From Corynebacterium suranareeae (GTDB lineage Bacteria > Actinomycetota > Actinomycetes > Mycobacteriales > Mycobacteriaceae): 64,000 bases of DNA. The stretch covers positions 496,001 to 560,000 of the forward strand of contig NZ_AP017369.1 in NCBI RefSeq assembly GCF_002355155.1, given 5' to 3'. Position numbers and translations under genes: made by a program. Positions 33,836 through 42,476 of the stretch are shown in pieces; position 1 is the stretch's first letter, and every line of letters starts with the position of its first letter. The notes beneath the pieces were generated by a model. It was not told the origin of the DNA, did not search any database, and saw only the letters and a list, made by a program, of their open reading frames with translations.

Positions 33836-34966
33836 ATGTCTCGTAAGCTCAAAGTGCTAACTGTAGTTGGTACCCGTCCAGAAATTATCCGGCTATCTTC
33901 AACTATCAAGTTGCTTGATGATCATACCGACCACGTATTGGTTCATACTGGTCAGAACTATGATTATGAATTGAATCAAGTGTTCTTTGAAGATTTGGGG
34001 TTGAAGCAGCCTCGCCATTTTCTCAACGCAGATACCAGTACTTTAGGAAGCGCATTGGGAAGTATCCTTTCTGAGATTGAATCGGTTATTGCAAAAGAGC
34101 GCCCGGATGCTTTCTTAGTTTTAGGTGACACTAATAGTTGTATCTCCGCGGTTATGGCCAAAAGAATGGGTGTCCCAGTATTTCACATGGAAGCTGGTAA
34201 TCGGTCATATGATGAGAATGTTCCCGAAGAAACCAATCGTCGACTTGTGGACCACATCTCTGATTACAATCTGGTTTATACGGAGCATGCTCGTCGAAAT
34301 CTGTTGTCTGAAGGTATTCATGCGTCAAGGATCTTGCTGACTGGTTCTCCAATGAATGAAGTCCTTACACAAAACAAGGATCAAATAAGTAAGTCTAAGA
34401 TTCTCGAGGAACAGGATTTGGTTCCTCAGGGGTATTTTCTTGTAAGTTTGCATCGACAAGAAAATGTTGACAATGACTCTCGGCTTAAAGCAGCTATTCA
34501 GTCCTTAGAAAAGATTAGTGAAACGTATAACCTTCCAGTCTTAGTCTCCACGCATCCTAGAACTAAGAAACAGCTGGAAAAAGCATCAATTCAAAGTTCC
34601 TCGAATTTGATTTTCCATGCTCCTTTTGGATTCCATGACTATATCTACTTGCAGCAAAATGCGAAACTAGTAGTTTCGGATAGTGGAACCATTAGCGAGG
34701 AATCAACGCTTCTAAACTTTCCTGCAGTTACAATAAGAGACTTTATTGAACGTCCCGAAGCCCAGGATACTGGTTCAATAATTACGACCGGGTTGAATTG
34801 GGAAGACGTATTGAACTCAGTAGAAATCGCATTGTCCCTTTTTGATGATCGGAAATCCAACACTATACCACATGATTATGCGGTAGAAGATACATCTAAG
34901 AGGGTCCTGTCCTTTATTCGATCAACTGCGCATTCACATCATGCTCGACTAGGTTTGAGAAGGTAA
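33836..34966 (+). CDS. CapG/FnlC-type UDP-sugar 2-epimerase
   Basis: GT-B fold 2-epimerase, 376 aa, converting UDP-N-acetyl-L-pneumosamine to UDP-L-FucNAc. WecB-family motifs: VVGTRPEIIRLSSTI, VHTGQNYDYELNQVFF, LGDTNSCISAVMAKRMGV, HMEAGNRSYDENVPEETNR and VVSDSGTISEES. By sequence alone it could be a UDP-GlcNAc 2-epimerase, but placement after CapE and CapF favours the FucNAc route. Its last base is shared with the start of the polymerase gene. Confidence 0.9.
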   Translation: MSRKLKVLTVVGTRPEIIRLSSTIKLLDDHTDHVLVHTGQNYDYELNQVFFEDLGLKQPRHFLNADTSTLGSALGSILSEIESVIAKERPDAFLVLGDTNSCISAVMAKRMGVPVFHMEAGNRSYDENVPEETNRRLVDHISDYNLVYTEHARRNLLSEGIHASRILLTGSPMNEVLTQNKDQISKSKILEEQDLVPQGYFLVSLHRQENVDNDSRLKAAIQSLEKISETYNLPVLVSTHPRTKKQLEKASIQSSSNLIFHAPFGFHDYIYLQQNAKLVVSDSGTISEESTLLNFPAVTIRDFIERPEAQDTGSIITTGLNWEDVLNSVEIALSLFDDRKSNTIPHDYAVEDTSKRVLSFIRSTAHSHHARLGLRR

Positions 34967-36342
34967 TGCGTTCAGCTAAATCCGACTTTGCAGAACCAGT
35001 TTTGAAGACTCCACTGCGAGACCTTTTTTTAATCTGCGTCGTGTTCGCTTTTCTTATTTCGTTGATACCTGGTAGCCCATTTATCGACGTGGATGGGATT
35101 GTGTACCCAGGTGTTGTACTTGCATTACTGAGTCTCGTTTCATTCTTTGCTTGTGGACAGAAACAGATAAATGCCTCGAGTGTTACCAGTTATGCGATTT
35201 TGGTATTTATAGGTTTTCCTGCTATTTACGGTGGATTTGGGTTCTATGAATCCGGGAAAAATTATACGCCGTGGAGTTTACTGATTGTCGTCATACTTGC
35301 ATTTGTTTTACAGCTTTTCATCTTAGTGCTTTCGAGTACAGCACCTCGAGAAAGCAACATTACAAAATCCAAATTGACAGAAAAGTCGAAAATAAGTGGG
35401 GCTTTAACTATTGCAACAGCTATGCTCCTCGGTACATTTGCTGCGCAAGTATTAGGCTTTTCTATTGGTGCTGCTGGTTTTTCCTGGCTATCAATACTGT
35501 TTGCGTCTGCTGTTCTTTTTCTTGAACAGGGTAAGTTGAGACAACTATTCGCTGTGGCATTGATGATTGTCGTATTTGCGATGGAGTTCGGAGCGGATCT
35601 TGGAGGATTTGGTCGTCTAAACCTTGCGGTCTTGGCGATTTCTGTAGCCACTGTAGCTTCTTTTGGAATTCGCAAATGGTGGATCAAGGCAGTCACAGTT
35701 ATTCTGACTGGTCCTGCGTTAATGTTTTTAGTAGAACAGCGTGTCGCCTTCTTGGAAAGCTCAAGAGGAGTTTCAGTAGATGATTCTGAAGGTATTGGAT
35801 CAGTAGTTGGCCCATTTCATAGTGCTGGAACAATTGTCAATGCGCTTCTTCAGGGACAAATCGGCTTGGACTGGGGGGCAACTTTTTTTGCAGCCGCAAT
35901 GGTTTGGGTACCTAGACGATTTTGGCCAGATAAACCAATTGGATTTGGTCGAGAGATAGTTGAGGTTACGCAGCCCTATTTGATTTCAAGCAAGGGGTAT
36001 AGCGATGCCGGTACGTTTATCGGTGAAGCTGTTTGGAATTTTGGTATCGGAGGTGCAGTTTTACTACTTGTTCTTTTTTCTTTCATGCTCGTAAAATTTG
36101 ACAAACTGGTAGGTAAGCAAGCTTTTAAAACTAATGCGATTGATAACATAGTGCAATCGATATTCTTTGTTGTAGTAATTGCGGGTTTTATCAACGTTAT
36201 TTGGGGTGGTTTATTTACCACGACCACTCGCCTCTTATTTCCAGTAGCATTACTTCTTATCATTGGTGTGATTATTCCAAAATCACGAGTATCGAGAGAG
36301 CAGTCAACGGGGCGACAGCCTTCAATTGAAAATTCTATTTAA
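34966..36342 (+). CDS. Wzy-like repeat-unit polymerase
   Basis: Integral membrane protein of 458 aa with about 11-12 helices and a large outward loop between the later helices (VPRRFWPDKPIGFGREI, then DAGTFIGEAVWNFG). That loop and the AT-rich, poorly conserved sequence are typical of oligosaccharide repeat-unit polymerases (Wzy) that join repeat units at the outer face of the membrane. It sits between the nucleotide-sugar genes and the flippase, as expected. Wzy proteins vary too much for a firm call by eye. Confidence 0.7.
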   Translation: MRSAKSDFAEPVLKTPLRDLFLICVVFAFLISLIPGSPFIDVDGIVYPGVVLALLSLVSFFACGQKQINASSVTSYAILVFIGFPAIYGGFGFYESGKNYTPWSLLIVVILAFVLQLFILVLSSTAPRESNITKSKLTEKSKISGALTIATAMLLGTFAAQVLGFSIGAAGFSWLSILFASAVLFLEQGKLRQLFAVALMIVVFAMEFGADLGGFGRLNLAVLAISVATVASFGIRKWWIKAVTVILTGPALMFLVEQRVAFLESSRGVSVDDSEGIGSVVGPFHSAGTIVNALLQGQIGLDWGATFFAAAMVWVPRRFWPDKPIGFGREIVEVTQPYLISSKGYSDAGTFIGEAVWNFGIGGAVLLLVLFSFMLVKFDKLVGKQAFKTNAIDNIVQSIFFVVVIAGFINVIWGGLFTTTTRLLFPVALLLIIGVIIPKSRVSREQSTGRQPSIENSI

Positions 36343-36404
36343 GAGACTAATACCACATCAGAGGTCTGTCACACTAGAACTCTTAAGCTACAAAAAGGAA
36401 CTGA

Positions 36405-37769
36405 ATGTTTGCCATTTTTCCAAAGAGACTTGTAGAAATTTCTATCGGGTCCAGTAGACGTAAACTAGCAAAAAGAGATCACGAACTATTTTCTAACAAT
36501 TGTTTGGAATCTGAGATAGATGAACAACAGCGGATCCTTTTTAACCAGATGTGGAAAGAGGCAATAAAACTGCCATTTTATGAGCACTGGCGCTCAGTTC
36601 ACTCCCTTCCAAATAAAATTGGAACTTTAACTGAACTCGATGATTGGCCACTGTTAACTAAAGATAAATTACGTCAAAATCTTGATTTGGTGTCTAATAC
36701 TCCCTCAATTTCAGGGTACTATTCGACCAGCGGTTCTACAGGGCAACCATTTCATTTTCCGAAAGGAGTGGTTGATCAAGACAACTCTTACGCAGCAATG
36801 TGGTCCTATCGGATTGACCAAGGACTTTCTGCTTTTGATGCGTCCCTAATCGTCACAAACCTGCACGCCGGCAGCTCTCAGAATTGGAATCAACGAGTAA
36901 CGGCGAAACTGATTCGATCTGCTAAAGATCTACTTGTAAACTCACGTCGAGTTGATGGTTTTATAGCTTCATCTGAAAAAGCGGATAAAGCCATTAGAAA
37001 GATTCAACAATTTAAACCAAAGTACATCATTGGGTACCCGTCCGGAATACTACAAATTGCGTTGCGAGCGAAGCAACTCGGTGTTGATTTGCCAGTTATC
37101 GAGAGAATTATTCTGACCAGTGAAAGTATTTTTTCAGAGGACATTGAAATCATCGAAGATGGTTTACAAAGTCGAGTTTCAATCGAATACGGATCGATCG
37201 AAACTGGGGTATTAGCAGGTACACCTGGCTCAGGAGAAGCCTGGCCTTTACGAACTCTGTGGTGGCACAATTTGATTCGGAGTGGGGACAATAATGAAGC
37301 ATTGGTGACTAGCCTCAGCCCGAGGGTTTTCCCGCTTGTGAATTACTCTTTAGGCGATGTTATTGAAGTTGGTAAAGTATCATCTCAAGGCTCTGTCCTG
37401 GAGATACAAAATGTCGAAGGTCGTACACGAGATACACTGAAGCTTCCGTCTAAAAATGGAGAAATCGTCTCTTTTTCGGCTCGTAGCTTGGTGAACTGTA
37501 TTCGAAATTCGGCCGCGATGCAGTCGGTTCAGCTTGCCCAAATTAATGAGTCAGAAGTTCGGGCGCTCATTGTCGCGCCTGATGCTGAGCCCCAACTCAT
37601 TGTTAATGGTATGGCTTCTTCATTGAAGCGATCATTCCCAAGCTTTAAGTTTCATTCAGTATCAGTAACGTTTATCGATGCGCATATTAGCAGTGCAAGA
37701 GGCAAACGAGGCGTCGTTGTGGATTTAGATTCTGTGCCTGAGTGTGAGAAATCTTTTTGGCTTAATTGA
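36405..37769 (+). CDS. PaaK/CapK-like adenylate-forming protein
   Basis: Protein of 454 aa related to phenylacetate-CoA ligases. The adenylation P-loop is seen as YYSTSGSTGQPFHFPKG at about residue 105; later IIGYPSGILQIALRAKQLG and RIILTSESIFSEDIEIIE match PaaK order, and VSIEYGSIETGVLAG corresponds to the ATP-binding Glu region. Such CapK-like proteins occur in capsule loci and may activate or attach acyl/amino-acid substituents; the role is unproven. AAAAGGA precedes the ATG. The gap of 62 nt from the polymerase and 130 nt to the flippase is looser than the rest of the operon. Confidence 0.75.
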   Translation: MFAIFPKRLVEISIGSSRRKLAKRDHELFSNNCLESEIDEQQRILFNQMWKEAIKLPFYEHWRSVHSLPNKIGTLTELDDWPLLTKDKLRQNLDLVSNTPSISGYYSTSGSTGQPFHFPKGVVDQDNSYAAMWSYRIDQGLSAFDASLIVTNLHAGSSQNWNQRVTAKLIRSAKDLLVNSRRVDGFIASSEKADKAIRKIQQFKPKYIIGYPSGILQIALRAKQLGVDLPVIERIILTSESIFSEDIEIIEDGLQSRVSIEYGSIETGVLAGTPGSGEAWPLRTLWWHNLIRSGDNNEALVTSLSPRVFPLVNYSLGDVIEVGKVSSQGSVLEIQNVEGRTRDTLKLPSKNGEIVSFSARSLVNCIRNSAAMQSVQLAQINESEVRALIVAPDAEPQLIVNGMASSLKRSFPSFKFHSVSVTFIDAHISSARGKRGVVVDLDSVPECEKSFWLN

Positions 37770-37899
37770 ATTAGAAAACTGAAATTAACTGTATCAATTT
37801 CATCTACTTCTAAATTCTCAAGGAAGTAATAGATTGAAATGGCAACGCTAATCAAATTTAAACTCTGTTTGTTGAACTACAATGAAGGTGAGCTAGTGG

Positions 37900-39108
37900 G
37901 TGAACGGGATATTTCTTAAAATATTGAGAAGTAAGCGAATTTTTTTAGCACTCGCAGGTAACGGATCTGTTAGTGTAGCTAGCTTTATGCTAGCAATGGG
38001 GGTCGCTAGAGCTTCTACAATTGAAGAGTTTGGTGCTTTTTCCCTTGCGATTGTGGCCCATTTGTTTGCATCGGGACTCATAAATGATTCACTTGTGAGC
38101 GCTACATTAGTCAAGCGACCACACGAAAGTTCGTATTCTGAAAATCTAAAGAGATCTTCGCTTGTTGGAATTATGAGTGGGGTAGTTCTCATTATTTGGG
38201 GATTTGCTTCATCCAACTTTTATATTCTTTCTCTTGGCGTTTTTATTCATGGCATTCTGCTTTCTAAATTTCAACGAACAGTAAACTCTGCAAGCGGTAA
38301 CCAAATCTTTGCAGTGAGCTACACGCTCTTGTCTTCTGTACCAACTGTGGTAGTGGTATTGGTTTCATTCTTTATTTCGATTGAGCCTATTGTCGTATTT
38401 CTAGTTTGGGCAATTTCTGGAGCGTTGAGTGGATATATGTTGGCAATCCATGAAGGCCTGTCAATTCGTCCAATTTGGCCGAAAAATAGAGAGGAAACTC
38501 GAACTAATTTTGTATTTGGAGTTGATTTTTTAGTTGGCCAAGGTGGCGCGCTCATTACGACTGGGCTGTTAGGAATACTTGATAATTCTCGAATTCTAGG
38601 TGCAATTCGTGGTTCCGGTACATTGCTCGGCCCGCTTAATTTAATTTCTTCAACGGCGCGACCACTGGTTTTACCCTACTTAGCAAGGGAGAAGGAAAAT
38701 TCAAGCAAGCAATTTCGAGCAGCAGTTTCAGTCACATTATTCCAAGTGATCACTGTATTGCCGATACTTGTGATGATACAGTTTTTGCCTGATTGGTTAG
38801 GATACCAAATCCTCGGAGAGACTTGGATTCTCGCATCAATTGTTATTTTGCCGATGAGTGTGGATTCTATTTTTTCGCTTATAGCGGGTACAGCGATGTC
38901 TGGGCATCGAGTAGAGCTAGCAGGGAAAAGGATCTTGGCTATTCGAACTACAACCGGAATTCTTCGCCCTACCCTTGTTCTTTCATCGGCGGCTATCTGG
39001 GGGCCGATCGGGGCTGCATGGGGCATGGCTGCCATAGCCATAATTAATACAGTGGTATGGTGGTGGAGCTTCTACTTACTTAGTTCTCGATCGATAGAAA
39101 TAAAGTAG
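37900..39108 (+). CDS. Wzx-like oligosaccharide flippase
   Basis: Integral membrane protein, 402 aa from GTG 37900 with AAGGTGA upstream. About 12 helices with few charges (LAGNGSVSVASFMLAMGVAR near the start), consistent with the MOP-superfamily Wzx flippases that turn lipid-linked repeat units across the membrane. It completes the Wzx/Wzy/Wzz set of this locus. It is AT-rich. The gene is followed by an ISL3 remnant rather than by further operon genes, so the cluster may be cut here. Confidence 0.78.
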   Translation: MNGIFLKILRSKRIFLALAGNGSVSVASFMLAMGVARASTIEEFGAFSLAIVAHLFASGLINDSLVSATLVKRPHESSYSENLKRSSLVGIMSGVVLIIWGFASSNFYILSLGVFIHGILLSKFQRTVNSASGNQIFAVSYTLLSSVPTVVVVLVSFFISIEPIVVFLVWAISGALSGYMLAIHEGLSIRPIWPKNREETRTNFVFGVDFLVGQGGALITTGLLGILDNSRILGAIRGSGTLLGPLNLISSTARPLVLPYLAREKENSSKQFRAAVSVTLFQVITVLPILVMIQFLPDWLGYQILGETWILASIVILPMSVDSIFSLIAGTAMSGHRVELAGKRILAIRTTTGILRPTLVLSSAAIWGPIGAAWGMAAIAIINTVVWWWSFYLLSSRSIEIK

Positions 39109-39200
39109 CTTCCTTGAATTTGTTAGGAGGGCTGACTATTAATGATAAATTCTGACGTTGGCCCGGGTCCGACACCTGTGTATTCTTTCCAGATGTTGGG

Positions 39201-39338
39201 GCCATCAACGGACGCCTAGAACATCTGCGTGGGATTGCTCTAGGTTTCCGTAATCTCAACCACAACATTTCGTGGTATCTTATTCGCTCAGGCCAGCTGG
39301 CACATAGGATCAATGCGCCCTAAATCGGGAAGAGCCGC
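39201..39338 (+). mobile_element. ISL3-family transposase remnant with right end
   Basis: In frame from 39201 to the stop at 39321-39323 the plus strand reads AINGRLEHLRGIALGFRNLN and then a short C-terminal tail ending INAP. NGRLEHLRG-ALGFRNL is the C-terminal signature of ISL3-family transposases (IS31831/IS13869 group of corynebacteria). Right after the stop, CGGGAAGAGCC (39328-39338) is the complement of the GGCTCTTC... terminus of those elements. The rest of the transposase is missing. Confidence 0.72.
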
Positions 39339-39510
39339 TTATCATTGCTAAAGAGCGGGGAAGTTCCTAGATAGGAACACCCCTACCTAAAAACCCGCTC
39401 GGAACAACCTAGCACCAACTGATGATTTAAGCCGATGGAACTATGACGGCTCCCTTGGTTTAAATCTATTGCAACAGGCTGAGCTTGATTGATTATTAAT
39501 ACGATAAATA
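39339..39510. other. Spacer between IS remnant and convergent gene
   Basis: Non-coding. It joins the rightward flippase side to the leftward glycosyltransferase gene. No convincing terminator is seen. Confidence 0.4.
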
Positions 39511-40461
39511 TTAATAATTTTCTGAAAACAAGTCGGCAAAGTATCTATTCGGGGAAAAAGCGAGCGGATCAGGCTCGATCGAAACTTCGACACTTTTAAT
39601 CACGGCTTCTCGAAGCTCTAGATCTGTCTTATAACTGAACAGTGCAGATCCGGCAATTTCCCTATTTTGCCCAGTGTTAGGTGCGATCACTGGCCGCCCA
39701 CCGCATCGAGCTTCAGCTAAAGCATATCCAAAAGACTCGAGGGAAGGCGGGAAATAGATGGCGGCGGATTTTCCCCACCATGAGGCTAGCTGTTCTGCAG
39801 GCATTTTCCCTATCGGAAGATACTGAGGATGTCCATCGGCTGCCGGAATTTCCCCAGGTGAGGAGGTTACCGCAATTTTTACTCCAGTTCCTTCTGCAGC
39901 TTTTAGAATTCGGGGAATGTGGAAGTCGAGTCGTTTATATGATTGGGGAATAACCGGAACTAAGATTATTTTCTGGTTCTGATCTGGCTCGACTGATGCC
40001 CATCCGCGTGGAGACACGGGGTGAAACATAACTTTAATTCTGTTTTCTAGAGTCGGCTCGTGGTACGAAACCCGTTCTGCCATCGCTGAACACGGAACAA
40101 TTATGGAATCTGCTTTCTTAGCAAGAAACCTAATAACTGGAATTTGACGCTTCATATGTTCGCTTGGGGTATAATTGAGTTCTTTGAACTCAGAATCACT
40201 TGCGAAATGTAATGCATTACGCAGGAGGACAGTTTTATGTCTTCCAGGTAGCGCGAATGATGCATTGTTTAATGCAATTCGCTCAGATTTTAAAGCGCAT
40301 AACTCTCGCTTTATGAGCCATTTGGAGCTGAGCCTTTCGCCTCCAATAAGTGACACCTCTGGTCGAGGATGGTTTTCTAAGTAGTCCTCTAGTTCGAGAA
40401 GAAAACGACGGGCGCCACCTTTTGTTGCGCCCGCTTTATCTACAACAATTTGGCGACTCAT
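39511..40461 (-). CDS. GT4-family glycosyltransferase
   Basis: 316 aa, somewhat short for GT4. The N-terminal acceptor half is reduced (DKAGATKGGARRFLLELEDY). The donor half is well preserved: ILVPVIPQSYKRLDFHIPRI, LPIGKMPAEQLASWWGKSAA and the FPPSLESFGYALAEARCGG signature with the two Glu residues. It overlaps the upstream UDP-sugar dehydrogenase gene by 4 nt (ATGA), so the two are coupled and the dehydrogenase product (a UDP-uronic acid) is a plausible donor. The pair runs toward the main cluster and is separated from it by the ISL3 remnant. Confidence 0.83.
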   Translation of the reverse strand: MSRQIVVDKAGATKGGARRFLLELEDYLENHPRPEVSLIGGERLSSKWLIKRELCALKSERIALNNASFALPGRHKTVLLRNALHFASDSEFKELNYTPSEHMKRQIPVIRFLAKKADSIIVPCSAMAERVSYHEPTLENRIKVMFHPVSPRGWASVEPDQNQKIILVPVIPQSYKRLDFHIPRILKAAEGTGVKIAVTSSPGEIPAADGHPQYLPIGKMPAEQLASWWGKSAAIYFPPSLESFGYALAEARCGGRPVIAPNTGQNREIAGSALFSYKTDLELREAVIKSVEVSIEPDPLAFSPNRYFADLFSENY

Positions 40462-41759
40462 AGACGATCCACACCTGATGAGTCAGGAACTACATTGCGA
40501 GTGTCAAATACTCTTGTGGAACTGTTAGACAGGAGATCCAGATCAAATCCGTCGTGTTGATTAATCAGCAAAACTAGGTCAGCATCGTCGATTGATTTGG
40601 CAGAATATTCAACTCTCATTACACCTGAAGGCCAGTTCTTTTCCGACACAAAGGGGTCGGCACCTGATATCTGCGCTCCTCTAGCCTGCAGCAAATTAAT
40701 GATGCGGAGTGCTGGTGCTTCGCGAGTATCACCGGTGTTTGGCTTATATGAAATGCCTGCTAGAAGGATATTGGCACCTTTTACCGATAACGATTCATCG
40801 TTCAATATGTCAGTGACTCGTTGAACGACGTAATCCGGCATATGATTGTTGATATCGTTGGCTAGGTCTACAAACCTAAAAGGCATTCCGAGTGCGGTTT
40901 GCACTTGCCAGGATAAGTATGAAGGATCGATGGGGAGGCAATGTCCTCCGACGCCAGGTCCGGGTGTGAATTTCATAAAGCCAAATGGTTTCGAAGATGC
41001 GGCGTCGATAGCTTCCCAAATATTAATGTTCAATTGCCCCGCGAACTGAGCGAGCTCGTTGATTAGAGCAATATTGACATGACGGAAAGTGTTTTCCAAC
41101 AGTTTTGCTAGTTCTGCCTCTCGTGTTCCTGAGGTTGGAACAGTCTCAATAATAAAACCATCGAAGAAGTCCTTAACTTTTTGTAGCGACTCCTTATTCA
41201 TTCCTGAAACGACCTTTGGTGTTTCTTTTAGACCGTATTTTGGATTTCCTGGATCAATACGCTCAGGAGAGTAGCCTAGGTAGAAATCAATTCCTGCTTT
41301 GAGCCCAGATTTTTCTTCGAGAATCGGAGCTAGGAGTTCTTCAGTTGTTCCAGGGTAGGTCGTTGATTCTAGAATTACAGTTGAATTTTTTCTTATGTAG
41401 GGGGCCAATGCGGCACCAGAAAGTTCAATATAACTCAAGTCAGGCTTTGTTTCGCGTAAAGGCGTTGGGACGGAAATTACGGCGACGTCAAAGCCTTCCG
41501 CATCAGTGTAGTCAGAACTGGCTCTGTATGATCCGGCCTCAGAGAGCTTTCGTATCTGTTCATCTGAGATGTCCTCAACAGGTGAAACGTAGTTGTTTAT
41601 CATTTCAACCTTTGAGGTGTCCAGATCGATGCCCACTACATTCCAGCCGGCTTCTGCGGCGGAAACTGCTACTGGTAGCCCGACGTATCCCTGGCCTATT
41701 ACGATTGCTTTACCTTTGTACTGGTCCAATACATTCCTTCCGTTAATTTTATTGCTCAA
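40458..41759 (-). CDS. UDP-sugar 6-dehydrogenase (WecC/Ugd family)
   Basis: NAD-dependent oxidation of a UDP-hexose to the uronic acid, 433 aa. Nucleotide site: IGQGYVGLPVAVSAAEAGWN. Thr/Glu region: ILESTTYPGTTEE. Active-site Cys in PGPGVGGHCLPIDPSYLSW. C-terminal UDP-binding domain starts near ILLAGISYKPNTGDTRE. The ESTTYPGTTEE form and YSPERIDPGNPKY segment favour UDP-N-acetylhexosamine dehydrogenases (ManNAcA or GlcNAcA) over plain UDP-glucose dehydrogenase, but this is inference. It adds a charged sugar to the predicted polymer. Confidence 0.87.
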   Translation of the reverse strand: MSNKINGRNVLDQYKGKAIVIGQGYVGLPVAVSAAEAGWNVVGIDLDTSKVEMINNYVSPVEDISDEQIRKLSEAGSYRASSDYTDAEGFDVAVISVPTPLRETKPDLSYIELSGAALAPYIRKNSTVILESTTYPGTTEELLAPILEEKSGLKAGIDFYLGYSPERIDPGNPKYGLKETPKVVSGMNKESLQKVKDFFDGFIIETVPTSGTREAELAKLLENTFRHVNIALINELAQFAGQLNINIWEAIDAASSKPFGFMKFTPGPGVGGHCLPIDPSYLSWQVQTALGMPFRFVDLANDINNHMPDYVVQRVTDILNDESLSVKGANILLAGISYKPNTGDTREAPALRIINLLQARGAQISGADPFVSEKNWPSGVMRVEYSAKSIDDADLVLLINQHDGFDLDLLSNSSTRVFDTRNVVPDSSGVDRL

Positions 41760-42215
41760 GGTTTCAATTTAAAGCGCTCTCCGAAAGAAGCGAAGCGCCA
41801 ATGTTGACTAAATGTCGTTCTCAATTCTGAGAATCCATAATCAAGTTTAAAACTTGCAAACCTATCAAGAAGGATAGTAATTCATTTTCTTATTTTTAGA
41901 TGTCTAGAGCTGAAATTTCTTCTGCTACGTAGCTTCGTTGTGAAATTATCCTGGTAAGAATTGTTTCGAACTATTCTGTTTTCAATAAAGACTATTGAAT
42001 AATTTCCCGGTGTGTCTAATTTTGCTGCGAAGTTTTCAGAATCGGGATTCCTCACTATTGAGCAAATTACAGATACGGAGTCATTACCCAAATCCTAGAT
42101 TCCATTCACCTGTTAACATTCCTATGAGTTTCAGCGCTAATATCTCTAGACCCTAAAGGAGTGGGCTGTCTACTGTGTCGGCCTCTCATTAAGAAACACT
42201 TAAGGATGGACATCA
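41760..42215. other. Intergenic region, divergent
   Basis: AT-rich. It carries the promoters of the UDP-sugar dehydrogenase (leftward) and of the small peptide gene (rightward). TAATAT at 42138-42143 is a candidate -10 for the latter. A 69-codon minus-strand frame (41882-42091) has no ribosome site. Confidence 0.45.
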
Positions 42216-42329
42216 ATGTACCAGGTTTTTGAGCAAGTAATTTTCTTTATCAACACCATTTTGGGCTACGGGCTGCACGCTGGTTCCTCAGCGTCAAGCA
42301 ACCTGTCCCATTCAATTGGCTTGTTCTAA
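42216..42329 (+). CDS. 37-aa hydrophobic peptide, porin-like in size
   Basis: ATG 42216 opens a 37-codon frame: a hydrophobic N-terminal half (QVIFFINTILGYGLHAG) and a Ser/Asn-rich tail ending SIGLF. AAGGA lies 9 nt upstream, and a 15-bp terminator hairpin begins 14 bases after the stop, so it has the signs of a real monocistronic gene. No signal peptide is evident. Corynebacterial channel peptides PorA and PorH are of similar size, lack signal peptides and are mycolated on Ser, so a short envelope peptide is possible; there is no clear sequence match. A membrane toxin or a peptide-coding regulatory RNA are alternatives. Confidence 0.6.
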   Translation: MYQVFEQVIFFINTILGYGLHAGSSASSNLSHSIGLF

Positions 42330-42342
42330 AGTCAAAGGTAAT

Positions 42343-42386
42343 TAACCCCGCTGTTTGGAAGCTTTTGTGATCAAACAGCGGGGTTA
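42343..42386 (+). terminator. 15-bp hairpin terminator
   Basis: TAACCCCGCTGTTTG (42343-42357) pairs perfectly with CAAACAGCGGGGTTA (42372-42386). It ends the small peptide gene and isolates it from lpd. Confidence 0.85.
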
Positions 42387-42476
42387 GTGCATTATTGCCC
42401 GCATATAGGTGGATTGCGTGATTGCTAGCCACCCACGTGGACGACAACAATGATATGAACACGTATCCTTGAATGC

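Noticed and set aside
40458..41759. Plain UDP-glucose dehydrogenase
   Set aside because: Motifs around the TYPGTTEE and SPERIDPGNP segments look closer to N-acetylhexosamine dehydrogenases; kept open in the annotation without a gene symbol.
41882..42091. 69-codon minus-strand frame upstream of the UDP-sugar dehydrogenase
   Set aside because: AT-rich intergenic sequence, no ribosome site; not supported.
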